Shown: positions 44,031 through 57,090, counted from the stretch's first letter. The stretch: 64,000 bases of DNA from Rapana venosa (GCA_028751875.1 CM054157.1:6901587-6965586), one strand, 5' to 3'. Notes: a model not told the origin generated them from the letters alone. Translations and numbers: made by a program.

Positions 44031-44459
44031 AACTAGAGACCAATGGCTACTTTATAGCACTAACGGCTACCTTTAGAATTTATTTTCAAAAGAGGTTAAC
44101 ACAAGTGATGTCATTAAAAGGCTTTTCCTCTTGCGTATTTCTTTCCTTCTTCAGTGATTTTTTTTCCATACAGGAACACGATTACTGTGTAGAGATGCTC
44201 ACTGTGATAACTAAAGTAAGATATTTACTCTTCAAACTCAGAAAATGAGGGTTGAGATGAAATATTTGGAAGACGAAACTTAATCAGTGTGTAAAGAAAA
44301 ACATTTTTCACATGGAAAAATGATTCGTGATTCGTTGTGCCGGAATGGTTTGAAGCTATCGATGGCTCTTGGAAAAGGGAGATGAAATTACAGTTGTTCC
44401 TTCCATTCATTACTGGCTCAAATTATACCATTGTAAGTGAACGTAACCACGTGCAAACA

Positions 44460-44490
44460 GCGCGAGCAGGGGGGGGGGGGGGGGGGGGTT
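44460..44490. repeat. G run, about 20 bp
   Basis: Where the left arm has CCCCCCCTCTCCCCCTCC (7690-7707), this arm has a pure G run. Confidence 0.7.
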
Positions 44491-44759
44491 CGCTAAAGAG
44501 TACTGGGTGACACTGGGCTGTTTTGAACCTGAGGACAAGAATTTACGCTCAGTCAGAGACTGAATGAAGTGTTATGTGAAGGTAAAGACAATCACAGAAA
44601 TATATAATGACTAATCCATCGAAGCAGTTGTCATAGAAAGGTTGATTTCCTCTTTATTCTTCGTGAGACAGGCAGCCAGTGCGTATAACTACAATCCATT
44701 ACGATAATTACATCAGTCGTTTTATTCCTCAGATCAAGTCAAGATTCAATCATGTATGC

Positions 44760-45350
44760 TGGTAGAGAGTGAGTCATTGATGTTGGCAAAACCAGACGAA
44801 AGGGACTCCAAGCATGAACCAGTTAAAGTCATGAAGCATGAAATGACGAAAGTTGTAACATGAGTCCTAGCATCAGTGGACAAGTGTCTGTGGATACACT
44901 GTAAAGTCATCTGTGGATGTACCGTAAAGTCAATGTGGAGTAGCCGCAGGACTGGCAGATATGGTTTATGAATCTCTACGTGGGTCTAGGTTTAGATGTT
45001 TGCCTGTCTGATTACACTCTAGAAACGCCACAGAAGCGTACTATAATCTGTCTGACTTTCTTTGATGGCGTTGGCTGCACGCCAGGTCCGTCTTCCAGAA
45101 GCTTTGTGGCTACCTAGTGGGCTTGTAGAGGTTTGGTAGCTTGCAAATTCCAGTAGTCTTTAACTCCTGTGTTTGTCTTAGGGTTGCAGGGTGTACTACA
45201 TACATTTTCCGAGAGATTTGGTGATTAGTATGTCACTCTACTTGCAGCTTGAAGGTATCTTTCTTTGCGATCTTGAAAACAGATATTTTTTTTATCTTCA
45301 GTGTCTTCATCTTTGTATTTTTATATAGGTGGGAAGGTAGACTGCTGTAA
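44760..45350 (+). repeat. Nested inverted segment A' (right arm)
   Basis: Partner of 6900-7400 and, more distantly, of 47760-48250. It contains the signature CCACAGAAGCGTACTATAAT at 45029-45048. A short duplication of ACTGTAAAGTCA/ACCGTAAAGTCA sits at 44899-44933. Confidence 0.75.
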
Positions 45351-45756
45351 TGTTAAAAGGAGATTACTTTTTTTGGCTGATGATTGGACTTCTAGAATAG
45401 TGGGCTACAGATTAACATGTTCCACATGTTATTCTTCAATGTATAGAAACCCAAGACCATGCATGTTTTATCATTAGCATATGTCCATGACGAAAAAAAG
45501 ACGGGATTATTACCATCTGTCATGTTTTTAACAGCTGTTGGTTTCTCTTTCAGCAAAGACCAAAATATGTGTCACGACTATGCTTCCATTTCATTGGCCA
45601 AATTAGAGAGTAGGTCAAGTCTGATGGTCACTTTTCTTTTATTCTTTAAAGTCTTTGAGGTTTGTTCCCAGACAAACAAATTAACACTTTTCTTCTGTTA
45701 GTTCTATACATGGTTGTTTCATTTATGGAGACTGTCTTTTAAAACCTTAACCTTTT

Positions 45757-45850
45757 CCGAAGTTGGAATGCATCCACTTTAATGGTGAGCAAAAGAGGTC
45801 ACATATGTAAAGATAATCTCACCTTTGCTAAGCCTCAAGAGTTCTAGTCC
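45757..45850 (+). repeat. Module M1
   Basis: GTTGGAATGCATCCACTTTA, ATGGTGAGCAAAAG, TCACATATGTAAAGAT and AGAGTTCTAGTCCAGGAAC. Partner of 6340-6430. Confidence 0.55.
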
Positions 45851-45853
45851 AGG

Positions 45854-45956
<103 letters not shown>

Positions 45957-46019
45957 GCCATAGGTATAGGGTTTCATGTCTTTTCCAGACTTGTCATATC
46001 AGGTTTCACTGCACAGAGA

Positions 46020-46695
46020 CAGAGAGTGAGAAGAAGAAAAAAAAGAAGAAGGAGGAGGAGGAGGAGAAAGAAGAACAAGAACAAGAACAAGAAGAAGAAC
46101 AAGAACAAGAAGAACAAGAACAAGAGCAAGAAGAACAAGAAGAACAAGAAGAACAAGAAGAAGAACAAGAAGAACAAGACGAAGAACAAGAGCAAGAACA
46201 AGAACAAGAAGACAGAAGCAACGAAAGACTAAATCTTTAAAAGAAAAAGCAAGAAAATGAAGAAGAAGCGGACAAAAACTTCTCGTTGTTGTTCTTCTCC
46301 TCCTCCTCCTCCTCCTCCTCCTCCTCCTTCTTCTTCTTCTTCTTCTTCTTCTTCTTCTTTTCTTCTTCTTCTTCTTCTTCTTCTTCTTCTTCTTCTTCTT
46401 CCTCTTTGCATTCTTTGCATTCTTCTTCTTCTTCTTCTTCTTCTTCTTCTTCTTCTTCTTCTTCTTCTTTGCATTCTTTGCATTCTTCTTCTTTCTCTTC
46501 TTCTTCTTCTTTGCATTCTTCTTCTTCCTCTTCTTCTTTTTCTTCTTCTTCTTCTTTTTCTTCTTCTTTTTTTCTTCTTCTTCCTCTTCTTCTTCTTTCC
46601 CTTCTTCATTTTCTTCTTCTTTTTCTTCTTTTTCTTCTTCTTCTTCTTCTTCTTCTTCTTCTTCTTCTTCTTCTTCTTCTTCTTCTTCTTCTTCT
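46020..46695. repeat. GAA/ACAAG tract and TTC tract
   Basis: 46020-46215 GAA and AAGAAC repeats. 46300-46695 TTC with three to four TTTGCATTC interruptions (46405-46520). This is the mirror of the left arm tracts and the fold axis of the right-arm palindrome. Confidence 0.9.
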
Positions 46696-47759
46696 CGTCA
46701 CACAGGTGAATATCACGACATGTAGACAGCAAGCGAATGTGTGAGGCATGTAGGGCCTTCATCACCCAGAATTGAAGGGATGGAAGGGATAAAAAGGAAC
46801 ACAAGAAGGAAGCGAAGATGTCTGACTGCTTTCATCCCATAACTGTGGATCACAGACCTCACGTCTCCAGTGTGGATCTGACAGACCACGTCCGCCATTT
46901 TTAATTAACCTCTGGAGTGACGGTCTGCACTTTTTTTCTCTACTCCCCCCTCCTCCACCCTCCCCCCCCCCCTCCCCCCCTCTCTTTCACTGCTTCAGTG
47001 TTTATACTCTCACACGGACGTTTCTTTATTTTCTGTTCCTTCTGCGGAAGCCCAGAACAACTTGTTCTGTACGTGAGTAAGAGTCAGTGTGGTAAGACAT
47101 GGTAATAACAGGTTGCTTTGCAGCCACATCCATCAAAAGAGGCCCTGCAGTATTGGCAGATAATGCATTGCTGGAAAATCATGTTTACCATGCCATGTTC
47201 ACACATATCAACTCTGTTTATATATAGTCTTTAGGTAGGGTATTGACACGTCACTATTTTATTGGAAATGGCAAAGTATGTGTAATATCGATTTTAAGCT
47301 ATCAGTTTATAAGGCTTGATAGCATTCAGTAACACTGGCTCTGATTCACCATCAGCAGAATTCTACCACTAATATTAGTATATCTTGCTTAGTCCTGAAA
47401 CAAGACATTGTAGAGAGAATGTGTTGAAGAAAAAATTCGTCACACTGTTTCACTGTCCATTCACATAGTAGTACAAGGATAATTCTGGGTGAATGTTATT
47501 TGAGTAAGTTGATCAGAATATTTTTAGTTGTAACTTAGTTACATTAATTCAAGCCTCAAGAACTGATCAATGATATGGAAAGATAGTTCTGAAACATTTC
47601 TGTTCTATGTACAAGAAAAAGGGTCTTAAAGATATAACATTTGAAATGGTCTTCTTCCTTTTTAAACAGGGAAGTCTATGTAAACATAATCATGATACTG
47701 GATTCTATACAAACATATATTGGGAGCTCTATAGGCTATTACCTTTTATCTAGCAGAGT

Positions 47760-48250
47760 AACCATCATTCACCTGAAAGCATTCTCTTTTAACGTCACAA
47801 TGTTTGAAGCTTTGCACCTACACAAAACTATAATGATGAAGACATGTTTTCAAGGTCACAACCAAGAATACAAATCTACATAGGAAGTGTAATTTCGATG
47901 CCTGGATCTGTTGGAAAAAAACACAAGTGGCATATACCAAAACCCTGACAAACACAGAAGTTAAAGACTACTGGAGTTTGCAACCTGCAAAAGAACTCCG
48001 CATGCACACCAATAGCAACAAAGCAGCTTGAAGAAGGACCTGGCATACAGCCCACGCCATCAAACGAAGTCAGACAGATTATAGTACGCTTCTGTGGCGT
48101 TTCTAGAGTGGAGTCAGAAAGGCAAACATCTAAACGTAGATCTGTGCAGAAATTCATAAACCACATCTGCCAGTTCTGCCACTATTAGACACTGACTTTA
48201 CAGTGTATCCACACACACTTGTCCACTGATGCCATGAGTCATATCACAAC
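47760..48250 (-). repeat. Nested inverted segment A (right arm)
   Basis: Reverse complement of 3920-4440, with the signature ATTATAGTACGCTTCTGTGG at 48078-48097. The minus strand of 47876-48166 is open for 96 codons. Its first 38 residues agree with the left copy, after which the copies differ by frameshift. Confidence 0.75.
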
Positions 48251-48394
48251 TTCCGTCATTTCACGCATCACAACGTTCACCATTTCAAGTCCTTTTTGTT
48301 TGGTTGCCAACTTGGACTATCCATTCCCTACAAAATTGAATATTGACTCGTTCTGTTGAGAATAACCTATTAATACACACTGATGAATTGTGTC

Positions 48395-48570
48395 TACATC
48401 TCTACTGGCTGCCTGTCTCACGAAGAATCAAGTATAAGATCAGATTTTTTATCTGAAATACTTCCGCGAATTTGCTGTTTTCTATGTCCATGAGTGTCTT
48501 TACTTTCATATACCACCTCAATCATTCCTATCAGTTGCTGATTGAGTTTAGGGTGCCATGCTCAGGTTAA
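48395..48570 (+). pseudogene. L2-like LINE C-terminal remnant
   Basis: LYWLPVSRRIKYKIRFF-like codons at 48401-48450, then a phrase equivalent to SPSRSLRS near 48500-48540. Homologous to the L2-like 3' end at 29749-29900 but with stops. Two such remnants per arm, in opposite orientations, are part of the palindrome halves. Confidence 0.4.
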
Positions 48571-48869
48571 ATGTCCATCATCACTCTCCGCCTGTTCATT
48601 GCTTATACTGATTAGCAGGATTTTCTTTCTTTTCCTTAACCAAATTCCAGTACTCAAGAGCTTTGAACTGCGCAGGCATCACTGCTCACTTGTATCAGTT
48701 CGAATTGTTTTTCATTGCACCCAGTTTCTGTTTCGTCTTCCAACTCATACTTCGCTTTCCAGAACTTGAAAAATAGCTTCCTACTCTACTCTCACAGAGA
48801 GCATCTCTACACTGTGATGATATCCTCCTGCAAAACATCGATAAAGAAGAATGATGCCTTTTTTCGTTC

Positions 48870-48955
48870 CTCGGCTAGAGCCCCGAGTTCACCAATGGTG
48901 AGATTTTACCTATGTGACCCTTTGCCCACCATTAAGGTAGCTCTGTTCTGAATTC
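48870..48955 (-). repeat. Module M1
   Basis: Best-preserved copy. Reverse strand has GAGCTACCTTAATGGTGGGC, ATAGGTAAAATCTCACC, TGGTGAACTCGGGGCTCTAG and CCGAGGAACG. Confidence 0.7.
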
Positions 48956-48959
48956 CATA

Positions 48960-49145
48960 GAGTGTGGTTACCAGTTGGATGGGTGACCGTTTGCGCGCCT
49001 TGGCTTCAGTACAGTCCCCCCCTTCCCCAGTTCACCCAGCTCTAAATGGACGGGCGCCGCCCTCAATATGCTGGCTCCTTGAGAAGCTGATTTCTCTGAC
49101 GCCTTGCTCCCCTATGATCACATAGGTTATGGGACACCTTTATTC
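48960..49145 (+). mobile_element. Chimeric 5S-type SINE, 5'-truncated
   Basis: GTGGTTACCAGTTGGATGGG, TGACCGTTTGCGCGCCTTGG, TCAATATGCTGGCTCCTTGA, then the end GGTTATGGGACACCTTTA. It lacks the tRNA-type box A and the first part of the 5S-like region. It is shared with the left arm at 3046-3220, so it predates the arm duplication. Confidence 0.85.
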
Positions 49146-49985
49146 TGACTTCAAGGATCGAGTGTAAATACAACACCAGTGTGCATGTGGTGGGGTTTTT
49201 TTAATTTGTCATGTTTTCATCGACAGGCAAGACCTACTTATCCAAAAGGTGGAATGGTTTTTAATGTAAGAGTAAGATTTTCTGCGAATTTGCAAATGGG
49301 ACCTCGTCTTAGCAAATGGGACCTCGGTTCATCCTAAAGGCATCTTAAGGAGTGTAGTTGTCAACATTGACAACATTACCTTCACAAGTGAGTCAATCAT
49401 CCACTCCCTGCACTGTCACTGAATCTTTACCTTTACAGTCATTGACCTCATCTTCCATTTCATCCATTCTTTCTGTCGAAGGCTCTGTTGCACCAAAAGT
49501 TAACAGCAGTTCTTGATTTCCTCTCATAGCTGGAATATCTGATGCTAGAAGTAACTTAGAGAAAAAAATTTGAATTGCATACTTGAATATAAACTCTACA
49601 AATAATTTGACATAATTATACACCATTCCAATTTTAGATCAGAGGACTTTTTTTTCTCAATTCTTAGATTCAAGCTAGCTGGTTAGACCTCAAGATGGAA
49701 CGAGAAGCCAGAAAAAAGCAATGAATAGGTGTGCAGGAGATTATATTTTTTTCTGAAAATGTTTTTTCAAGTTTATCTACCAAGCTGAATTAGTGGATTG
49801 TAATATTCCTGTAGCACAGTCAATAAACATTAACCATTAAAACCTTTGATTTCTGACATCTTGATGGTAAAGGCTCGTTTCTTTGATTGTGATGTTACCT
49901 ATCTGTTAAGTTTTCAACACAGAAACAATCAAAGAGAATTACAGAGGAGAAAGAAGCCAAAACAAAAAAATATTTAAAAAATCAA
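49145..49985. other. Arm sequence, no recognised gene
   Basis: A minus-strand frame at 49393-49626 (77 codons with an acidic MDEMEDEVNDC phrase) resembles the frame at 43365-43628. Neither is intact across copies, and no family is recognised. Confidence 0.45.
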
Positions 49986-50053
49986 CCGTTTTTTCCAAAG
50001 TAGCGATACAGACAAGCAGGCATACAGGCAGGCAGGCAGACACACAGACAGAC

Positions 50054-50124
<71 letters not shown>

Positions 50125-50290
50125 CAGATAGCTGGAGAGAGAGAGATACCGAGATACAGAGATAGATAAGGGGACAGACAGACGATTAGATAGATAGACA
50201 GACAGACAAACAGACAGATAGATAAAGAGACAGACAGACAGACAGACAGGCTGACGAATAGTTGGATAGATAGATATAAAGAGGATTGAG
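49985..50290. repeat. GATA and GACA arrays
   Basis: CAGG/GACA start, 70 bp pure GATA (50055-50125), then mixed GACA/GATA. Confidence 0.9.
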
Positions 50291-50334
50291 AGTTTAAAAA
50301 ATAGATAAATAAAATAAATCTATAATAAAACATG

Positions 50335-50455
50335 CTGGGCGTCTGGCAGACTGCAGAGGATGACAGACAAGCCGTTAACAGACGTCTGCTGCAGACATCA
50401 AACAGACATCTACAAATCTGGACATAGAGGGCTTTTTGAGACTGACAGGAGTGGG
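50335..50455 (+). repeat. Module M2
   Basis: GTCTGGCAGACTGCAGAGGA, AGCCGTTAACAGACGTCTGC, ATCTGGACATAGAGGGCT. Partner of 1535-1630. Confidence 0.75.
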
Positions 50456-50569
50456 TGGGAGGGGTGGGAGGAGGCGGAAAGTGTTGGGGAAAATGTTGTC
50501 TATTTTTAGTCCTTACTCACTTAGCAAAACGACGACTAAGGCAAAGCACAATACTGAGAGGCTTTTCTT

Positions 50570-50700
50570 TGTCCCTCGGTTAGAGCTCCGACGTTTACCA
50601 AAGGTGAGATTTTTACATATGCGACTGTTGCCTCTACCAACCCCCCCCCCCCCCCCCCCCCCCCTTTCTACCATTAGGTAGCCGCATTCCGACTTCAGGG
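50570..50700 (-). repeat. Module M1 split by a C run
   Basis: Reverse strand begins GAAGTCGGAATGCGGCTACC, is interrupted by a 24 bp C/G run (50640-50664), and resumes GCATATGTAAAAATCTCACC and GGAGCTCTAACCGAGGGAC. Confidence 0.65.
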
Positions 50701-50774
50701 GTGGTGTCTAAACAGAACATCTGTGTGCATGCATTTTTTTTTTTAACATCTGCTTGGTTTTTGTTTTTGTTTAA

Positions 50775-50842
50775 ATTCCATTATATCGAGGATAATGGAA
50801 TAAGCACGTATGTGCTTTTTTACATCCAGTCACTGTGTGTAT
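50775..50842 (-). mobile_element. SINE tail, cut off from its body by an RTE-like insert
   Basis: Type 2 tail (TATCGAGGATAATGGAATAA, GTGCTTTTTTACATCCAGT) ending with the phrase CACTGTGTGTAT (50831-50842), which is repeated at 52892-52903 where the SINE continues. Confidence 0.8.
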
Positions 50843-52891
50843 CACTGTTCACTGTTCACTGGTCCCGTAACCCGCCAGGGTCGTAGGGGTGCTGCATGGT
50901 GGACGAACGGTGGACCAGCTGGCTCCACTTAGCACGGTCGTGGGCGTGTGCCTGGGTGACACTGAAGTCCTCCCCTGTCCAATCACGGATGTCGTCGGCC
51001 CACTTTCTCCTCTGTCTACCCCGTCTTCTCTTCCCCTGGACTGTTCTTGCAGATGGTCTTTGCAAGTCCTTCTGAGCGTGTTACGTGGCCCATACCATCT
51101 GAGTTTCCTCTTTTTCGCCGTGGTCATAGGTTTTCATAGTCCCGCAACCTTGAGTGATCATTCTGCGACTTCATTGTTGGTGACATGGTCTTGTATGAGA
51201 TGCCAAGGAGCCTTCTGAGGCATCTCATTTCTACTGCTGGATCCTCCTTTTGTAGGTCTGCGTTCAGTGTCCATGCCTCACATGCTAAAGCATGATTGAG
51301 TGACTAGCGCGTTTAGTAACTTACCTTGGTTCCGAGAGGGATGTTTCTGTCCTCCATATGTCTTCAGTCTTGCCATTGCTGTGCTGTTTGTGCCGCTCTT
51401 GCTATAATTTCGGTCTTCGATCCCTCCTCACTTATGATGGCTCCAAGGTACTTGAAATGGTCAACTGTCTCCAGTTTTTTCCGCTGAGAGTGATCTTGGT
51501 GGTGATTGGCTGGGCACTGTTTGTCATGAGCTTGTTTTCTCGGCGCTGATTTCCATGCCGTATCGTGAGATATTCGTCCAGTTGCTTCACTAGGTTGGCC
51601 AGTTCCTCATTCCTGCCAGACCGTCAATGTCATCGGCAAACCTGAGGTTGGTGATTGTTCGCCCTCCAATGCTGACTGTGCCTGTGTGTCTTCCAAGGCG
51701 TCAGTCATGATGCGTTCGAGGAAAATGTTAAATAGTGTCGGCGACAGCAGACATCCCTGTCGGACCCCAACTGAGGTACGGAACCATTCCCCTACCGTGC
51801 CCTGTACGAGTACTGCACTGTGTGGCTTTGGGTAGAGTTCCTTGATTGGTGTGGATCAGCTTCTGGCCCATGTTGAATTTGTTCATGGGCCACGGAGCGT
51901 CATGCCATACTCTATCGAAGGCCTTCTTAAAATCAATGAAGACGTGGAAGATGTCTTGTTGATGCTGGCTGTATTTCTCACACAGAACCCTCAGGTTGAG
52001 TATCTGTTCTGTGGTGCTCTATTTGGGCGGAAACCGGCCTGCTCTTCGGCGATGATCTCTTCTGCCTGTGGTTTCAGCCTTGTCAGGATCACTTTCAACA
52101 TGACTTTACTGGCATGACTTATGAGGCTGATTGTCCTGTAGTTTTGGCACTGCTGGAGATTTCCTTTCTTGGGGAGAGTGATGATGAGTGATTGGTCCAT
52201 GGTGTAGGCCACTCTCCGGACTGCCAGATCTTGTTGCAGATACTTGTAAGGATGTCTGTCACTGCTTCTCCCCCGTGTTGGATCAGCTCTGCTGGGATGT
52301 TGTCGATTCCTGCTGATTTTCCTTTCTTCAGCGATCTAATTGCTACTTCTACTTCCTCGCGTAGAATTGGGAAGTTGTCTTTATTCGATGAGGCTTGGCT
52401 TGCAAGTACGCTGGGGTCGCCTAGCGTCTGATGATTGTAGAGTTCGAACAGTATTCCGTCCATCTGCCAACGATTTCCTTCTTTTCTGTTAGGCAATTCC
52501 CTTCTTTGTCCTGGATGTTACTGACTCTTGCCTGTTTCTGTTTGGTGAGCTCTTTCACAATCTGGTATGCTCTTCTGCTATTATTCTTTGTCAGGCTCTC
52601 TTCGATTTCTTTACATTGTTTCTCTATCCATTCCTCCTTGGTCTTCCTCATGTCTCTCCTGATCTTCTTGTTTACTTCTCTGTACTCAACTGCTCCTGTA
52701 GTGTTCTTGCTCTTCTTCAGGGTATCGTCTTTTGTCACACATATTCAAGATTTCATCTGTGACCCATGGTTGTGTTTTTCGGCGATGTTTGCCAAGAAGC
52801 ATGCTTGCTGTCTCAGTCATCACTGTGTTAAAACTGGTGGTCATCGTTTCGGCATCTTGCTGGCACTTGAAGAAAATGCCAAAACGATGAC
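50843..52891 (-). mobile_element. RTE-like LINE fragment, 5'-truncated, inside a SINE
   Basis: A 2.05 kb insertion flanked by a perfect 12 bp duplication. On the minus strand it begins in the linker (MTTSFNTVMTETASMLLGKH, RRKTQPWVTDEIL). Reverse transcriptase motifs follow: GIDNIPAEL near 52285-52310, NYRTISLISH near 52110-52140, EQAGFRPNR near 52025-52050, HVFIDFKKAFDRVWH near 51905-51950, FADDIDGLAG with catalytic codons at 51629-51640. It ends with RWYG, KRRRGRQRRKW and DWTGEDFSVT (50960-51080). The 3' tail is a tandem AGTGAAC-type repeat (50843-50865). Several frameshifts and one long degraded stretch lie between blocks. Confidence 0.85.
52840..52891. repeat. 17 bp hairpin at the 5' end of the RTE-like insert
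   Basis: GGTCATCGTTTCGGCAT (52839-52855) and ATGCCAAAACGATGACC (52876-52892) are inverted with one mismatch and a 20 bp loop. It looks like a short 5' inversion made during target-primed reverse transcription (inference). Confidence 0.65.
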
Positions 52892-53262
52892 CACTGTGTG
52901 TATGCGGTTTTGTAAACTGTCATCTGTTCCTACCGGCACACAATGGCCTACGCTTACGAAAAGCGGAATAGGACTTTAACGTGTGCGCAAGATGTTCTGC
53001 GTGCGTTCGCACACGGGGTCTCGGTTTATAGTCTCATTCGCTTCTAGCGGCACGCAATGGCCTACTCTTTTAAAAGACGGAACGATATTTTAGCTTGTGC
53101 GCAAGATGTTCTGCGTGCATTCACACACGGGGCCTAGGTTTATAGACTCATATCTGAAGGACTTTGATATTCAGTTTGAAGAAAATGCAAAGCTAGGACT
53201 CGAACCCAGAATTCCAAGGTTTAACTGTTAGGCAGGTGAACGTCTTAACTGTGCTGACACCT
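52892..53262 (-). mobile_element. SINE body and head, double-body type
   Basis: Continues the SINE interrupted at 50842. Two bodies (ACAATGGCCTACGCTTACGA..GCGCAAGATGTTCTGCGTGC, then CGCAATGGCCTACTCTTTTA..GCGCAAGATGTTCTGCGTGC). Then the head on the reverse strand has box B GGGTTCGAGTCCT and a degenerate box A. Same structure as 740-1195. Confidence 0.8.
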
Positions 53263-53508
53263 TCTTTCTTGAAAAAAAAATATACAAAGTGAATACATTT
53301 TTTTCAGAGTCAAATGTTAAGTGCTTCTTGAGGTAGACATAAGTATTCATCCTTTTCTCTTGGTGACAGATATACTGGGTGGTTGTTTTTTTCAAGGTTC
53401 TGTAGACTGCACTGCAGTTTTCCAATCAGAAGAAAAAATGTAAGGCTACTCCCGCTGTGAAGCTCCAGAAAAGTTTTGAATACACGATCATTCTGCTCAT
53501 CATCATCA

Positions 53509-53735
<227 letters not shown>

Positions 53736-54028
53736 ATGTGTGTGCACCCTTATGAAGCATCTGCAAAGTTCCTGTTGGCTATTCTTTGTTCATTTGTGCA
53801 CTACTACTACTACTTGTAATTTAACCACTACCACCATTCTTCTTCATATTACTTTTATTGTCATTTCTTCTTCTGAGGCTGCTTCTTCTTCTTCATCTTC
53901 TATTTCTTCTTCTTCTCATTACTATTATCACCAGTGCTGTTATTACTATTGTCAGAAACTATTATTGTCTATTATCATCATCGTCATTATCATCATCAGC
54001 ATATAATTGTTCTTGTCATTACTATGAT
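53736..54028. other. Unique spacer with TTC/ATC-rich end
   Basis: A/T-rich DNA with clusters of TTC and ATC. No gene. Confidence 0.5.
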
Positions 54029-54515
<487 letters not shown>

Positions 54516-54699
54516 GTCCCACATTTAACATTCATAAAGGCTACAAATTCTCTTAGGACAATAAAAGTCCCCAGATAGCAATCTGCACGTGCCTTGCATT
54601 AAAAGTCTCGAAACTTCCTTTTACACATTAAAGAATGATACATTTTCTTCCACATTACACATTCAACTCCCCAAACAGCCATTGTGGCCTCAACGGTCA

Positions 54700-55085
54700 T
54701 TTCCATCAGACAATTGTGTCACCTATAGGGAAGTATGCCAGAGCCCTAAATCCATGCCACGCAAGCTTATTGCACGAGCTACAGAATGTAACGAAGGCCT
54801 GTGCCTCTGCGACCATTCCTCGCCGACCCATTCATTGCTCTTGTACACTCACTGGTGTGGGTCGTGAAGCGTGAACTGTTGGAACCTCTCAGGACATGGT
54901 GGTCTTTTCTTCTGGGCCAGTGACCGCGTTGGTGTCTGTATGTAAGACATGGAAAAATAATGAAGAAGGGTGCTGTGTGATAAATATCAGTCAGTCACCA
55001 TTTGGGGGGTAGAAGTCTTGTGGTCGTGGTGGGGTATGGGGAGTGGGGGGGGGGGTTCATTATCAGGTAGGTGTGTAGAATTGGA
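54700..55085 (-). repeat. Unknown dispersed repeat E, copy 2
   Basis: Reverse-complement partner of 31650-32065. Shared phrases include CTTATTGCACGAGCTACAGA, GAACTGTTGGAACCTCTCAG and TGTCTGTATGTAAGACATGG. Confidence 0.7.
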
Positions 55086-56400
55086 GAGTTTGGGAGAGAA
55101 GAGAAAACAACAACAGAATCACAATATCACAGTCGCATGATGTGTTTGTGTGAGTGTGTGAGTCTGTGTCTGTGTGTGCACACATTCACACACACACACA
55201 CACACACACATGTACCCCCACAAACACATCCAGTCCAATCTAATCTTGTTATTTGTAGCCTTGTTGACAAAGAAAAAGTTACATAATGTAATACAAAATA
55301 ATTACTCTGTGTGATGTAATTTGCAACAAAAGAAGTAGGACTGAAATAGAGACAGGCAGACAGACAGACTGAGAGGGAGAGACAGACACACAGAGAGAGA
55401 GATTTAAAACTAAACATGCACAACACTGTAAAAAACACATTTAAACCCCTTAGGTTGTTTGTTTGCTTTTAATCTGCTCTCTTCATACCTCTTGAATAAA
55501 ACAAACACATAACAGCATGTCAGAAATATCGAAACTATGTGGTCTCTACATCAAGTAAACCCACCTCATGCTCTTAATAAACCAGTTTATAAAACAACTT
55601 ACTCCTATGCATCTTTACTGGAGTCTTAGGCTGGATTTCATAAGGGATTTAAATTTTGAACACTTATTTTCACTACAGATATTTTTTTAATTAAATTTCC
55701 TAAACCGTTAAATAATTTGTCCTATAACGAAGCAGTCAGTGTTGTCGTGGTTTTTTTTTATACATATGCAAAAAATGTTATCAGAGACTGTGCCCATCTC
55801 ACTAGCCTGAAAAACAGTTGACTGCAAAAAAAACTGCATAACTTGCTTCTTAGCACCCATAGTAATGGTAAAACCTGTTGGATTTTAAATGTTCAAGAAC
55901 AAGCGATAAAGGTATGCAAAGGTGTTCCCGTAACCTTTGCAGGTGTTAGAGACCTCAGCCTCTCCAGCAGCCAGCACATTGAGTGCGAATTCCATCTCCT
56001 CTCCTTCAAGAACAAAGACGTACACAAATAAACAAGCAAGCAAACAAGAACATGAACAAATAGATTTTGATTTTATTTTCTTGAGCTGAACCCAAAAAAA
56101 TAGCCTATCTCTTAAATGTCCATGTCTTCTCTTTCATCCTCTTCACTTTCTTTTCTTCTTTTATTTTTACTGTTTTTGCTGCTTTCATTTTGTTCTTTAT
56201 CTCTTTGTGTGTGTGTGTTTTTTTAACATTCCGGCAGAGGTCAATGCCTTCGTAGATTTGAAGGTATAAAGAGGGGATGGGGTGGAATGTGCTGCTGCCT
56301 TTCACCAATTCTACAGAAAGGTTCTACAGAAAGAAAGAAAGCCGGGTGTCAGACAGAATGATGGTGTATTCAAAGGGGTAGTAGTGGCTTAGTCAGAAAA
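55085..56400. other. Low-repeat DNA, no gene recognised
   Basis: A short CA array at 55190-55210 and A/T-rich sequence. A 62-codon frame at 55843-56031 lacks recognisable features. Confidence 0.5.
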
Positions 56401-57090
56401 AAAAATACTTTGGCCATAGGTAGATAAAAGAGAAGAGAGGAGGGGAGAGGACGGGGGAGAAGGGAGAAGATGAGAGGGTAGAGGAGGGAAGAGAGAGGAT
56501 GGAAGAGGAGAGGAGAGGATGGAAGAGAGGAGAGAGGAAGAGGAGAATGATCCTAGGAGGGGAGGGGAGAGGAAAGGAGAAGGGAGGGAGCCCGAGGAAG
56601 GGTCACTGCCCTCTGATAATTCTCGGTCACAGACTAAATAATACCTTCAGGGAAACTGACTGACCACATCCTACCACTTTTAATGAACTGTGATGTAGGG
56701 GGTTCTTTTTCCTAGTGTACTATGCTGTGTAGCCTACTGCTACATGATGCATCTACGAAACCTTTATTTCATTCATTAACTATTCATTCATTTGTTTGAT
56801 TTTATATGTAATCTGTTGTTTTATTCAGAACGTTATTTGCTTCGTTGATTAATTCTTTATAAGGACTTGGTGGGTTGATCGATTGACTGATTGATTATTG
56901 ATTGGTTGAGTAATTGATTGATTGGTTGGTTAAGTGATTGACTGATTGGTTGGTTGATTGATGGATGGATTGGTTGAGTGAGTGATCGATCGATCGATTG
57001 ATCAATCTATTGAGTGAGTGGTTGATTGACTGATTGATTGATTGATCGATCGGTTGTTTGATTGATTGATTGACCAAGGATCGACCAACT
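56400..57090. repeat. GA-rich tract and GATT/TTGA array
   Basis: Purine-rich GAGAGG tract 56425-56600, ordinary sequence to 56870, then an imperfect GATT array 56877-57075. Confidence 0.75.

Larger units (their letters stand above)
46900..50520 (-). repeat. Half-unit H4 of the right-arm palindrome
   Basis: Diverged reverse complement of 42190-45960 and close partner of 1400-5400. Contents from the axis outward are segment A, the L2-like remnant, module M1, the 5S-type SINE, the EDEVNDCKG frame, GATA arrays and M2. Confidence 0.6.
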
